Shown piece after piece: positions 22,414 to 35,683 of a stretch of 60,044 bases of DNA. Source of the DNA: Rhodobacter sp. (GTDB lineage Bacteria > Pseudomonadota > Alphaproteobacteria > Rhodobacterales > Rhodobacteraceae); contig JADCEN010000025.1 of assembly GCA_020250175.1 (NCBI GenBank), forward strand, positions 1-60,044. Reading direction: 5' to 3'. The notes below the pieces were generated by a model. The model searched no databases, was not told where the DNA came from, and saw only the letters and a program-made list of their open reading frames with translations. Made by a program: the position numbers and the translations under genes. Positions within the stretch are counted from its first letter, which is position 1. Every line of letters begins with the position of its first letter.

Positions 22414-24456
22414 TTGAACCGTCAGGCACCGCATTTCCCCATGACCTTGCCGCCCCGCCTCATTGCCCCTGCCGCCTTTGCTGCTGCCGCAGTTCTGGCC
22501 GTGCTGGCCGCCGCCTGGGCGGCACTGGCCATCGAGTCGCGCACCAGGGCCGAGGTGCAAAGCCTGATGACGCGCGAAGGGTTAAGCTGGGTCGCGGTGA
22601 CGACCGATGGCCTGCAGGTCCGCCTGGCGGGCACCGCCCCGACCGAAGCCCAGCGGTTCCGCGCCGTCAACCTGACCGCCAGCCTGGTCGAGGCGGGCCG
22701 CATCCGTGACCGCATGGATGTGACCCCGGCGCAGGCCATCCAGGCCCCGCGCTTTTCCGTCGAGCTTTTGCGCAACAACAACGGCATCTCGCTGATCGGG
22801 CTGGTGCCAGCGGCCGCGGATGCCCCCGCCCTTGCCGAAGAGGTCGCCGCAGCTACCGACGGGGCAGAAGTGGCCGATATGCTGACCCGCGCCGATTATC
22901 CCGCCCCCGAAGGCTGGGACCGGGCGGTCAGCTTTGGCCTGACCGCGCTGGCCCTGCTGCCGCAATCCAAGATTTCGATCGACGCAGGCCGCGTTTCGGT
23001 CACGGCGATTTCCGGGTCAGACGCCGAAAAGCGGCGTCTGGAAACCGAACTTGACCGCGCGAAGCCGGACGGGCTGGCAGTCAGCGTAAGCATTTCTGCC
23101 CCGCGCCCGGTGCTGACACCCTTTACCCTGCGGTTCCTCAAGGATGACCGGGGCGCGCGCTTTGATGCCTGCTCGGCCGATACCGAAGCCGCGCGCAACC
23201 GCATCATCATCGCTGCCGTGGCCGCAGGACTGACCGGAGAGGCCGATTGCACCATCGGGCTGGGGGTGCCCACGCCGCGCTGGGCAGAGGCCGCCGAGGT
23301 TGCCATCCGGGCTGTCGGTGAACTCGGCGCGGGGTCGGTCACCTTCTCGGACGCGGATGTGTCGCTGCTGGCCACGCTGGAAACCCCCCAGGCCGCCTTC
23401 GACCGCATCGCGGGAGAGCTTGAAGCCGCCCTGCCGGACGTGTTTTCCCTGAAGGCGACCCTGCCGGAAAAACCGCAGACTTCCGCCCCGGACGGACCGG
23501 CCGAATTCATGGCCACGCTGTCTGCGGACGGTGCGGTGCAATTGCGCGGGCGCCTGACCGACGGGACGCTGCGCGATGCCGTCAGCAGCTTTGCCGCAGC
23601 GCGGTTCGGGGCGGGGGATGTCTATATGGCAACACGGCTGGACCCCGACCTGCCCGAAGGCTGGCCGGTGCGGGTGCTGGCCGGGTTGCAGGCCCTGTCC
23701 GAGCTGAACGAAGGACGGGTGACCGTGCGCGCCGATACCGTTGAGGTGACGGGCGTCACCGCCCTGGCCGGGGCGCGCGCCGCGATCACCCGCACCCTGT
23801 CCGTCGGGCTGGGCCAGGGTCAGGCCTTTACGGTAGAGGTGCGCTATGACGAAGCGCTTGATCCGCAGGCGGCCCTGCCGACACCGCAGGAATGCGTGAC
23901 CGCCCTGAACGGCATCCTGCAAAAGCAGAAGATCGCCTTTGCGCCCGGATCGGCCGAGATCGAATCTGCGGCCCGCGACACGATGGATGCGCTGGCGGAC
24001 CAGATGCGCAAATGCCCCGACATCGCCATGGAAATCGGCGGACATACCGATTCGCAGGGCCGCGACAGCAGCAATCTGGCGCTGAGCCAGGCCCGCGCCG
24101 AAGCGGTGCTGCTGGGCCTGCAGGGGCGTCGTGTGCTGGTCGGGTCGCTGACCGCCGTGGGATACGGCGAAACCCGCCCCCTGGCCGACAACGAAAGCCC
24201 TTCGGGACGCGAGACCAACCGGCGGATCGAGTTTACCCTGCCTGGACAGGCCGCTGCCACCGCCGCCGCCGTTTCCTCCCCGGCGCGGGCCCCCGTATCG
24301 CCCGGTGCCGATGCGTCGGCCCCGCCTGCGCCACAGCCTGCGCCCCGGTCGGGGGGCGCACCCGCAGCGGCGGCCCCCGAGCCGGCAGAGCCTTTCGTTT
24401 CTTCGGCACCCGACGAACCGACACCCCGCGCCCGCCAGCGCCCCCAGGCCGAATAA
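22414..24456 (+). CDS. OmpA-domain protein with BON-like repeats
   Basis: 680 residues: a membrane anchor or signal (about 12-40), a long region with BON-like alpha/beta repeats (for example DGLQVRLAGTAPTEAQRF, INGISLIGLVPAAADA-type and VTVRADTVEVTGVTALAGA), and an OmpA/MotB peptidoglycan-binding domain near 505-615 (FAPGSAEIESAARDTMD ... EIGGHTDSQG ... NLALSQARAEAV ... GYGETRPL ... NRRIEF). A Pro/Ala-rich tail of about 65 residues follows. Thus it probably links the envelope to peptidoglycan. The start is TTG 22414, supported by AGGAAG 5 bp upstream; ATG 22441 is the alternative. The coiled-coil gene follows after 15 bp. Confidence 0.85.
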   Translation: MNRQAPHFPMTLPPRLIAPAAFAAAAVLAVLAAAWAALAIESRTRAEVQSLMTREGLSWVAVTTDGLQVRLAGTAPTEAQRFRAVNLTASLVEAGRIRDRMDVTPAQAIQAPRFSVELLRNNNGISLIGLVPAAADAPALAEEVAAATDGAEVADMLTRADYPAPEGWDRAVSFGLTALALLPQSKISIDAGRVSVTAISGSDAEKRRLETELDRAKPDGLAVSVSISAPRPVLTPFTLRFLKDDRGARFDACSADTEAARNRIIIAAVAAGLTGEADCTIGLGVPTPRWAEAAEVAIRAVGELGAGSVTFSDADVSLLATLETPQAAFDRIAGELEAALPDVFSLKATLPEKPQTSAPDGPAEFMATLSADGAVQLRGRLTDGTLRDAVSSFAAARFGAGDVYMATRLDPDLPEGWPVRVLAGLQALSELNEGRVTVRADTVEVTGVTALAGARAAITRTLSVGLGQGQAFTVEVRYDEALDPQAALPTPQECVTALNGILQKQKIAFAPGSAEIESAARDTMDALADQMRKCPDIAMEIGGHTDSQGRDSSNLALSQARAEAVLLGLQGRRVLVGSLTAVGYGETRPLADNESPSGRETNRRIEFTLPGQAAATAAAVSSPARAPVSPGADASAPPAPQPAPRSGGAPAAAAPEPAEPFVSSAPDEPTPRARQRPQAE

Positions 24457-24471
24457 GGACTTGCCCCAGCC

Positions 24472-24798
24472 ATGAACCGGCTTGAATTCATTGTTGCCAC
24501 GTCGATCATCCTCTTTGTGGCCTTTGGGCTTGGCTGGTTTTCCTACTGGCTGCTCCATCGCCTCAGCCCCATCGGCGCGGCCGACATGAACGAGGTCGAC
24601 CGTCTGGCCCAGGCCCTGCACGAAGCCGAAGAAGCCCGTGAACAGGCGCTGATCTACATCGACCAGCGCGAGGAAGACCTGGCCAACCAGATCGCCCAGA
24701 CCGAGGCAGAGCTGCGTGCGGCCATGGACGGGCTGCGCGACGCCCGCCATGAAACCGAAGAAATGCGCGCCTATATCGACCGCCTGAACGCGTCCTGA
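24472..24798 (+). CDS. Small membrane-anchored coiled-coil protein
   Basis: 108 residues: one transmembrane segment (about 7-29) and then a long charged helix (about 40-105) rich in Glu, Ala, Arg and Leu in heptad-like spacing, typical of a coiled coil. I do not recognise the family. It follows the OmpA-domain gene by 15 bp and is likely co-transcribed, so the two may act together in the envelope. Confidence 0.8.
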   Translation: MNRLEFIVATSIILFVAFGLGWFSYWLLHRLSPIGAADMNEVDRLAQALHEAEEAREQALIYIDQREEDLANQIAQTEAELRAAMDGLRDARHETEEMRAYIDRLNAS

Positions 24799-24806
24799 CG
24801 CCGGAC

Positions 24807-24825
24807 GGGGGGCTGTCTGCCCCCC
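24807..24825. terminator. Hairpin between convergent genes
   Basis: GGGGGGC-TGTCT-GCCCCCC is a perfect 7-bp stem 9 bp after the stop of the coiled-coil gene and 56 bp before the end of the convergent hydrolase gene. No U-run follows on either strand, so termination is only suggested. Confidence 0.5.
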
Positions 24826-24880
24826 GCGGCGCGTGCTGCGCCGTCCCCCCGAGGCTATTTCCGAACAGATATTCAGGCTG

Positions 24881-25672
24881 TCAGAGACCCCCCACCAGGG
24901 TTTCAACCAGCAGGCTGTCCGGATCGACGAGGTCATCGATCACGTCGTAGTGGTGACGCCCCGGTGCCACATGCCAGGGGCAGTCCCAGGCTTCGGACAG
25001 AAGCCGGGCCTGCCAGAGAAAGGCAGGCCGTTCCTGCCCGCCGATCCAGACGGTCACGCCGCAGCCGGGATGCCGCCGCAGAAGGGCGGGGCTTTCGGCG
25101 GCAACTTCAGCCTTGGTCAGCTGCAGGGTCTCGTTCATCTTTGTGGCCCGCAGCGGCTCCAGATCCGCCAGCGGGGAAATCGGAACCGACCGGACGACGC
25201 GCGCCGCCAGAGCCCCGACAAGCACGCCCGCGCAGGCCATGCGCGCAGCCAGATGGCCGCCCGCCGAATGGCCGGTAACAACGACAGGCCCAGGGGTTTG
25301 CGCCGCAACCGCCGCGAGGGCGGCGGCAATCTCGGCGGTCATTGCCGGAATCCGCGCCTCGGGTGCCAGCGTGTAGGAGGGCATCGCCACGGCCCAGCCG
25401 CGCGCTAGCGCCCCGGCGGCAAGATGTGACCAGCTGGAGCGGTCAAAGGCCATCCAGTAGCCGCCATGCAGGAAGACAACCGTTCCGCGCGCCGCCCCGA
25501 GGGGCCGGAACAGGTCAAGGCGCTGCCGCTCTTTCGGCCCGCAGGCCAGCCCGAGCATTGCCCTGGGACCCATGCCGGTCCGGAACGCCGCCGCCTGTGC
25601 CGCCCAGCGGGCGGGCCAGGCTTCGCCCCCCGCGATGAAGGCCCCGTTCGCATAGGCGCGGTCCATATCCAT
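24881..25672 (-). CDS. Alpha/beta hydrolase, kynurenine formamidase-like
   Basis: 263 residues with the alpha/beta-hydrolase oxyanion motif FLHGGYW (about 67-73), the nucleophile elbow GHSAGGHLA (about 134-142, catalytic Ser), a late Asp and a GRHHYDVIDDL segment with the catalytic His. HGGYW with GHSAGG is characteristic of the kynurenine formamidase/esterase branch. No tryptophan-degradation genes are nearby, so the substrate is open. It is divergent from the gabD-like gene with a 107-bp gap that must hold both promoters. Confidence 0.85.
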   Translation of the reverse strand: MDMDRAYANGAFIAGGEAWPARWAAQAAAFRTGMGPRAMLGLACGPKERQRLDLFRPLGAARGTVVFLHGGYWMAFDRSSWSHLAAGALARGWAVAMPSYTLAPEARIPAMTAEIAAALAAVAAQTPGPVVVTGHSAGGHLAARMACAGVLVGALAARVVRSVPISPLADLEPLRATKMNETLQLTKAEVAAESPALLRRHPGCGVTVWIGGQERPAFLWQARLLSEAWDCPWHVAPGRHHYDVIDDLVDPDSLLVETLVGGL

Positions 25673-25779
25673 GCCCGTCTCCGGAATCTGATCCCGAACC
25701 TGCCCAATGCCCCGTCAGGAACTGGACATTTTCCCCCCGACCATGTTTTGCATGGCCAGCCGCGAAATGGGAGGCCCGC

Positions 25780-27258
25780 ATGCTGGATGACATAACCGAT
25801 CTGCCGTCACTTCTGAAAGACCCGACGCTGCTGTCGTCCAGGGCGCTTGTCGCCGGTGAATGGCAGGATGCCGATGACGGGGCCACCTTTGCCGTGACTA
25901 ACCCCGCTCGCGGCGATGTCATCTGCCGCGTGCCGGACATGAGCCGGGTCGAGACGGCCCGCGCCATTGCCGCCGCCGCCGTTGCGCAAAAGGAATGGGC
26001 GGCGCGCACCGGCAAGGAACGCGCGCAGATCCTGCGCAGGTGGTTCGAGCTGATGATGGCCAACCAGGATGATCTCGCGCGCATCCTGACCGCCGAAATG
26101 GGCAAACCGCTTGCCGAAGCAAGGGGCGAGATCGCCTATGGCGCGGCCTACATCGAATGGTTCGGCGAAGAGGCAAAGCGCGTCTATGGCGAAACCATCC
26201 CCGGCCATCTGCGCGACAAGCGCCTGATGGTGATCCGGCAGCCTGTCGGTGTTGTCGCCTCGATCACCCCGTGGAACTTTCCCAATGCGATGATCGCGCG
26301 CAAGGCCGCCCCGGCCATTGCCGCAGGCTGCGCCTTTGTGGCCCGCCCCGCCGCCGAAACGCCGCTGTCGGCGCTGGCGATGGCCGTTCTGGCCGACCGG
26401 GCCGGCCTGCCCAAGGGCATCCTGTCTGTCATCACCTCCAAACGCGCGTCCGACATCGGCAAGGAATTCTGTGAAAATCCCGCAGTGCGCAAGCTGACCT
26501 TTACCGGATCAACCGAGGTGGGCCGCATCCTGCTGAAGCAGGCCGCAGACCAGGTGATGAAATGCTCGATGGAACTGGGCGGCAACGCCCCCTTCATCGT
26601 CTTCGACGACGCTGATCTGGATGCGGCGGTCGCGGGGGCCATGGCCTCCAAGTTCCGCAACAACGGCCAGACCTGTGTGTGCGCCAACCGCATCTACGTG
26701 CAGGCGGGCGTTCATGACGCCTTCGCGGCAAAGCTTTCGGCGGCCGTCGCCAGACTGAAGGTGGGCGATGGCCTGAAGGACGGGATCGATACCGGCCCGC
26801 TGGTGAACATGGATGCCGTAGGCAAGGTTGAAGAACATATCGCCGATGTGCTGAGCAAGGGCGGCAGGATCGTTACCGGGGGCAGGCGCCACGCGCTGGG
26901 CGGGTCGTTCTTTGAACCCACCATTGTCTCTGGCGTGACCCAGGACATGCTGGTCAGCCAGGAAGAAACCTTTGGCCCCTTGGCCCCGCTGTTTCGTTTC
27001 GAGACCGAGGAAGAGGTGATCGCCTGGGCCAATGACACGATTTTCGGCCTTGCCTCGTATTTCTATGCCCGCGACATCGGCCGGATCACCCGCGTTCAGG
27101 AGGCGCTGGAATATGGCATGGTGGGCGTGAACACCGGTCTGATTTCCACCGAAGTGGCCCCTTTCGGCGGCATCAAGCAATCCGGCCTTGGCCGCGAAGG
27201 CTCGCGCCACGGGATGGAGGATTATATGGAAATGAAATACATCTGCCTGTCGGTGTGA
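25780..27258 (+). CDS. gabD: Succinate-semialdehyde dehydrogenase-type aldehyde dehydrogenase
   Basis: 492 residues of the aldehyde dehydrogenase superfamily, closest in motifs to GabD: TPWNFPNAMIARKAAPAIAAG (163-183), FTGSTEVGRILL (241-252), the general base Glu265 in MELGGN, and the catalytic Cys299 in GQTCVCANR with a second Cys at 301, as in GabD where the pair can form a disulfide. GabD oxidises succinate semialdehyde to succinate. One oddity: the cofactor-site Lys of the usual KPAxxTP motif is Arg189 in VARPAAETP. No gabT is adjacent. Substrate specificity is inferred from resemblance only. Confidence 0.85.
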   Translation: MLDDITDLPSLLKDPTLLSSRALVAGEWQDADDGATFAVTNPARGDVICRVPDMSRVETARAIAAAAVAQKEWAARTGKERAQILRRWFELMMANQDDLARILTAEMGKPLAEARGEIAYGAAYIEWFGEEAKRVYGETIPGHLRDKRLMVIRQPVGVVASITPWNFPNAMIARKAAPAIAAGCAFVARPAAETPLSALAMAVLADRAGLPKGILSVITSKRASDIGKEFCENPAVRKLTFTGSTEVGRILLKQAADQVMKCSMELGGNAPFIVFDDADLDAAVAGAMASKFRNNGQTCVCANRIYVQAGVHDAFAAKLSAAVARLKVGDGLKDGIDTGPLVNMDAVGKVEEHIADVLSKGGRIVTGGRRHALGGSFFEPTIVSGVTQDMLVSQEETFGPLAPLFRFETEEEVIAWANDTIFGLASYFYARDIGRITRVQEALEYGMVGVNTGLISTEVAPFGGIKQSGLGREGSRHGMEDYMEMKYICLSV

Positions 27259-27270
27259 TCGCGCGGCGCA

Positions 27271-27353
27271 GCGGCGGGGCAAGGGCGGGCACCGGGACGG
27301 ACAGTCTGGTGGCCGCCCCCCCGGCGCGGGCGACAGGCAACCTGCCCCGCCGC
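27271..27353. terminator. Long inverted repeat between convergent genes
   Basis: GCGGCGGGGCA (27271-27281) and TGCCCCGCCGC (27343-27353) are perfectly complementary 11-bp arms, 61 bp apart, in the 137-bp gap between the converging gabD-like and kinase genes. It may help separate the two transcripts, though the loop is long and no U-run is seen. Confidence 0.3.
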
Positions 27354-27395
27354 CCGGCCCGCTGAAAGACGTGCCCGCGCGGTTCCGCGCCGACG

Positions 27396-28841
27396 TTACC
27401 TTGCCGCTAACTCCTGCTGGGCTTCGGGCGGCGCTGCGGGCAGGGCGGCCTGCGGCAGGCGGATCACCGTGACGCTGCAGGGCGCCTGTGCCACCACCTG
27501 GCTGGACACCGACCCCAGATAGCGGCGGGCCGTTGACGCGCCCCGCGCGCCCATCAGGATGTGATCGACATGATTGCGGCTGGCATAATCGATGATGGCG
27601 CTGCCAGGTTCGCTATTCTCCAGGATCGAGCAGGTCATCCGCCCCTCGCCCAGACCAAGGCCCGCTGCCCAGGCCTTGAGCGCGACCAGCCGGGACACAT
27701 GAATATTGTTCCCCGCTTCATCCAGCGCCTGATCCAGCCCGATCCGGGGCGTCTTGATCACGTTGACACAGGCCACCCGCGCGTCCGGCTGGATCATCAG
27801 CAGCCGCTGCACCGATTGCCGCAGGTGCCCCGCCAGCCCTTCCATCTCGGGCGAAAGGTCCACCGCCACCATCAGGATCGGGGCCCTGTCGATCTGTGCT
27901 GCAAGGCTTGCCGGTGCGGCAAAACCGGTCACAGGCCGCATCCGGCGCCAGCGGCGGAACACCTTGGGCAAGGAATCCCGCACCATCTTTCCGGCCCGGT
28001 CCGTCAGCACCACCTGCGCGGGATGCTGCAGGTCAAACAGCATCTGCGCGGCGGACTGGTAGCGTGCCGCAGGGTCCACCTCGAGCGCGCGCAGGATCAC
28101 CTCTTGCAGCCATTCGGGAATGGCCGGAACCAGCCCGCGCGGCGGCTCGGGGTCGCGCCACAGGCGTTGCCGCACCTGCCGGAGCCGCTGCGGCGCGCCG
28201 AAGGGTTTGCGCCCCGTCGCCAGCTCATAGGTCATGGCACCCAGCGCGAAAATGTCGCTGCGCAGGTCGTCGCGCTGCCGCAGATACTGCTCGGGCGCGA
28301 TATAGGGAAAGGTGCCCATCGGGATCTGGAACTCTTCCGCCAGCAGATCGGGCAGCTCGTCATGCCGCGACAGGCCAAAGTCGATGCAGACCATGTCCCC
28401 GGCCGGACGGCGCAGGAAGTTGGCGGGCTTCAGGTCCAGATGCACGACGTGCTGTCGGTGCAGGTCATGAACGGCCCGCACCATCGCCACCGAAACCTCT
28501 ACCACCTCGTCCACCGGGCGCGGCGCGGTGCCAAACAGCCCCAGCAGCGATGCGCCGGGAATACGTTCGGTCACCAGATAGGGCATGACCGCAAAATCAC
28601 CCACCGCGATCACCTGCGGCACATGTGCGCCGGTCAGGCGCGGCAGGATCATCTGTTCCACCTCGAACCCCACGATGGTCGGTGCGTCATAGCCATCCAG
28701 GATCGTGGGCACCTTCATGACCATCGGCAGCGCGTGATCCGGATGGATCACATCCCAGATCGTGGCAAAGCCGCCCCGGTACAGGCAGGTGCCCAGCGTG
28801 AAGCCGTCAATCTCCAATCCCTGCTGCGGCCTGATCTGCAT
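27396..28841 (-). CDS. Ser/Thr protein kinase fused to a universal-stress-protein domain
   Basis: 481 residues. Residues 12-275 are a Hanks-type kinase: glycine loop YRGGFATIWD (21-30), Lys43 in VMKV, HLDLKPANF (134-142, catalytic Asp136), IDFG (153-156), and GTFPYIAPEQY (176-186). The usual HRD is HLD, so it is a non-RD kinase. Residues about 320-470 are a UspA domain with the nucleotide-type motif GARGAS...LGSVSSQVV near 439-456. No membrane segment is visible, so it is cytoplasmic. The metallophosphatase gene starts upstream and ends 2 bp before this start, pairing a kinase and a phosphatase. The ligand and targets are unknown. Confidence 0.9.
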   Translation of the reverse strand: MQIRPQQGLEIDGFTLGTCLYRGGFATIWDVIHPDHALPMVMKVPTILDGYDAPTIVGFEVEQMILPRLTGAHVPQVIAVGDFAVMPYLVTERIPGASLLGLFGTAPRPVDEVVEVSVAMVRAVHDLHRQHVVHLDLKPANFLRRPAGDMVCIDFGLSRHDELPDLLAEEFQIPMGTFPYIAPEQYLRQRDDLRSDIFALGAMTYELATGRKPFGAPQRLRQVRQRLWRDPEPPRGLVPAIPEWLQEVILRALEVDPAARYQSAAQMLFDLQHPAQVVLTDRAGKMVRDSLPKVFRRWRRMRPVTGFAAPASLAAQIDRAPILMVAVDLSPEMEGLAGHLRQSVQRLLMIQPDARVACVNVIKTPRIGLDQALDEAGNNIHVSRLVALKAWAAGLGLGEGRMTCSILENSEPGSAIIDYASRNHVDHILMGARGASTARRYLGSVSSQVVAQAPCSVTVIRLPQAALPAAPPEAQQELAAR

Positions 28842-28843
28842 GG

Positions 28844-29584
28844 TCAGCTTCCCCTCAGCAATCGCAGCGCCAGCGTTTCCGGCAGGCCGGCCGCCCGCAG
28901 CTTGGCCGCCGTGGCGGCACAGTCATAGGCCACCCGGCGGAAGGTCAGCGCATGCGACGCCGTGTCGAACAGGGCATAGCCCGCCTGCGCCACCCCGTCG
29001 CGGGGCTGGCCCACCGATCCCACGACGGCCAGCCACCGGCGCGACCGCAGCAAGGGCACCGGTTGTGCCATCGGAAAGCGGTGGGCGCGCACCGTGCCCC
29101 GGATATCGCAGGTGAACAGCGCCGGCACATGCACATGACCGCAGAAAATCACCTGCGCCGTGCTGACGCGAAAGCTGGGCATCGCCGAGCGTTCCGAGGT
29201 GACGTAGATCCAGCCGGACGGGTCATTGGCGCTGGCATGCACGAACAGCGCATCGCCCAGCATCCGGCTGAGCGGCAGCGCTGCCAGAAATGCCGCCTGC
29301 CGCGCCGTCAACTGCGGGCGCGTCCAGTCGATTGCGGCCTTTGCGATGGCCGTCATGCTTTCCGAAGGCGTGCCGATGGCGCTGTCATGGTTCCCCTTGA
29401 CGCAAAGCGCGCCCTGATCGGCCAGATCCATCACCCGGTCAACACACCAGGCCGGGTCAGGGCCATAGCCCACCACATCACCCAGCACCACAATCCGGTC
29501 CACCTGCCGGGCGGCTAGATCGGCAAACACCGCCTCAAGCGCCTCGCGGTTGCCATGGATATCGGTCAAAAGGGCAAGGCGCAT
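28844..29584 (-). CDS. Cytoplasmic metallophosphatase partner of the kinase-Usp protein
   Basis: 246 residues with calcineurin-type motifs in order: TDIHGN (8-13), LGDVVGYGPDP, KGNHD, a distal His region and GHVHVPALF. The GDVVGYGPDP form is typical of the YfcE/PrpE-like branch that includes protein phosphatases and diadenosine-polyphosphate hydrolases. The ATG at 29584 is used; sequence further upstream in frame is unlike the family. No signal peptide, unlike the exported metallophosphoesterase at 2266-3228. The stop is 2 bp from the kinase start, so they are one operon and may form an antagonistic pair. Confidence 0.88.
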   Translation of the reverse strand: MRLALLTDIHGNREALEAVFADLAARQVDRIVVLGDVVGYGPDPAWCVDRVMDLADQGALCVKGNHDSAIGTPSESMTAIAKAAIDWTRPQLTARQAAFLAALPLSRMLGDALFVHASANDPSGWIYVTSERSAMPSFRVSTAQVIFCGHVHVPALFTCDIRGTVRAHRFPMAQPVPLLRSRRWLAVVGSVGQPRDGVAQAGYALFDTASHALTFRRVAYDCAATAAKLRAAGLPETLALRLLRGS

Positions 29585-29725
29585 GGCTGGGTATCCCGGG
29601 GAGTACAGCCTTACGCTAGCGCGGCCCTGATTTGCCGCGCAATGCGCTGGATCAAGTCCGGTCGTTGCACCCAAGCCGCGTTCGCGCTACATCCGCATCT
29701 TACCGTCCCGGCGCAAGGGTTCCCT

Positions 29726-31000
29726 GTGATAGCCGAAATCCTGATCGTCGCTGCCCTGATCCTGCTCAACGGGGCGCTGGCCATGTCGGAACTTGCGGTC
29801 GTCTCGTCCCGCCCGGCCCGGCTGAAAATGATGGCGGACAGCGGCAGCAGCGGGGCAGCGGCCGCGCTGCGCCTGGCGCAGGATCCGGGGCGCTTTCTGT
29901 CGGCGGTCCAGATCGGCATTACCCTGGTGGGCGTGCTGTCCGGGGCATTCTCGGGGGCCACGCTAGGCGCGCGGCTGTCCGGCTGGCTGTCAGTGCAGGG
30001 GCTGGACGCCCGCTGGTCCTACCTGCTGGGCGTGGGCACTGTGGTGGTTCTGCTGACCTACCTGTCGCTGATCGTGGGCGAGTTGGTGCCCAAACAGATT
30101 GCGCTGAAAAACCCCGAAGGCGTCGCCGCGCGCGTTGCCCCGGCGATGACGCTTCTGTCGCGCGTCTCCTCGCCCCTTGTCTGGCTGCTGCACAGTTCGG
30201 GCAAGCTGGTGCTGGCCCTTCTGGGACAGACGGCCGAGCCGCGCAACCGCGTCACCGATGAAGAGGTGCGCACCATCCTGGCCGAGGCGCATGAAGGCGG
30301 CATCATCGAGACCGAAGAACAGGAAATGCTGTCGGGTGTCATGCGCCTGGCCGACCGGTCGGCCCGCGCCCTGATGACCCCGCGCCGCGACGTGGAACTG
30401 CTGGATCTGGATGCCGCACCCGAAGACACGCTGGAGGCGATCCGCCGCATCGCCCGCCCGCGCATTCCGGTGCGCAACCCCGACACAGATGAGGTGCTGG
30501 GTGTTCTGTACCTGACCGATGCTTTTGCGTCCCTGTCGCGGGGAGAGCCGGTGGACCTTGTGGCCCTGATGCGCGAGGTGCCCGTGGTGTCGGACCGCGC
30601 CGATGCGCTGGATGTGATCGAAATCCTGCGCGCCTCGCCCAATCACATGGCGCTGGTCTATGATGAATACGGTGCTTTCGAAGGCATCATCACCACCGGC
30701 GATATCCTTGAGGCGATCACCGGCACCTTCAAGGAAAGCCTGGCCGAGGAACCCGCCCTGCTGCAGCGCGACGATGGCAGCTATCTGGTGTCGGGCTGGA
30801 TGCCGGTCGATGAATTCTGCGACAGGCTGGCCTTCCCGCGTGCCCTGGCGGGCGATTATGAAACCGTCGCGGGCCTTGTCATCAACCACCTGCGCCGCCT
30901 GCCCGCGCTGGGCGACAGCTTTACCCTGAACGGCTGGCGTTTTGAGGTGATCGACCTTGACGACCGGCGCATCGACAAGCTGCTGGTCGCACGGGTGTAG
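29726..31000 (+). CDS. CorC/HlyC-type membrane protein with CBS domains
   Basis: 424 residues: a DUF21/CNNM membrane domain with about four hydrophobic segments (residues 2-180), a CBS pair (RALMTPRRDVELLDLD ... LGVLYLTDAF ... MALVYDEYGAFEGIITTGDILEAITG, about 210-345) and a C-terminal CorC_HlyC domain (about 355-424). The family is tied to magnesium/cobalt export or resistance. The start is GTG 29726 with AAGGGT 5 bp upstream; the in-frame sequence before it is unlike a protein N-terminus. Confidence 0.92.
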   Translation: MIAEILIVAALILLNGALAMSELAVVSSRPARLKMMADSGSSGAAAALRLAQDPGRFLSAVQIGITLVGVLSGAFSGATLGARLSGWLSVQGLDARWSYLLGVGTVVVLLTYLSLIVGELVPKQIALKNPEGVAARVAPAMTLLSRVSSPLVWLLHSSGKLVLALLGQTAEPRNRVTDEEVRTILAEAHEGGIIETEEQEMLSGVMRLADRSARALMTPRRDVELLDLDAAPEDTLEAIRRIARPRIPVRNPDTDEVLGVLYLTDAFASLSRGEPVDLVALMREVPVVSDRADALDVIEILRASPNHMALVYDEYGAFEGIITTGDILEAITGTFKESLAEEPALLQRDDGSYLVSGWMPVDEFCDRLAFPRALAGDYETVAGLVINHLRRLPALGDSFTLNGWRFEVIDLDDRRIDKLLVARV

Positions 31001-31139
31001 ACCAGGCCCGCGTCTGCCTGCCGGATGACATGAACCGGCGTGTGCTGGGCGTGGCTGACACGACCGGGACGGAACCGGGCCACCGTGGGACGCCAGTCCA
31101 GACCCCGGCACTGCGATACAGAATCACCCTGCAGCGCCC

Positions 31140-31169
31140 CCTGCCTCCGGCCGGGGTGCCGGAGGCAGG
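31140..31169. terminator. Strong hairpin between convergent genes
   Basis: CCTGCCTCCGGC-CGGGGT-GCCGGAGGCAGG is a perfect 12-bp stem with a 6-base loop. It lies between the CorC-type gene (ends 31000) and the minus-strand small gene (ends 31187). No U-run, so it may act as a barrier rather than a classical intrinsic terminator. The rest of 31001-31186 shows no gene. Confidence 0.5.
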
Positions 31170-31186
31170 CCAGACCTTGGCGCAGG

Positions 31187-31309
31187 TCAGAGGTACTGGG
31201 GCAGGTGCAGACCGGCGATCAGCAGCACAAACAGGGTCACCACACCAAGGGCATCCTCGAAAACGGCACGCGGCGAACGGGCAAGAACAGTTCCGGCTTC
31301 TTTCAGCAT
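31187..31309 (-). CDS. 40-residue membrane protein
   Basis: A very short frame: MLKEAGTVLARSP, then an acidic turn AVFEDALG and a hydrophobic segment VVTLFVLLIAGLHLP of about 15 residues. GGAGG lies 5 bases before the ATG (read on the minus strand), a much better ribosome binding site than most genes here have. Small proteins of this pattern are common in Rhodobacteraceae from memory, with no function assigned. An in-frame upstream ATG at 31387 would add 26 residues but lacks a binding site. Confidence 0.7.
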   Translation of the reverse strand: MLKEAGTVLARSPRAVFEDALGVVTLFVLLIAGLHLPQYL

Positions 31310-31371
31310 GGCATCCTCCGTTGTTGCTTTTTTGTTCTCACATGCTTCGCCGAAAGTAAAGAACTTATTGC

Positions 31372-31391
31372 GAACATATGGGAACAAAATG

Positions 31392-31396
<5 letters not shown>
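31372..31396 (-). promoter_or_regulatory. Spaced GTTC repeats upstream of the 40-residue gene
   Basis: On the minus strand this reads GTTA-N7-GTTC-N6-GTTC. The alphaproteobacterial LexA box is GTTC-N7-GTTC, so the first pair fits with one mismatch. It overlaps the recG stop codon and lies about 65-85 bp upstream of the small-gene start. It is a candidate operator only. Confidence 0.25.
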
Positions 31397-35683
<4,287 letters not shown>

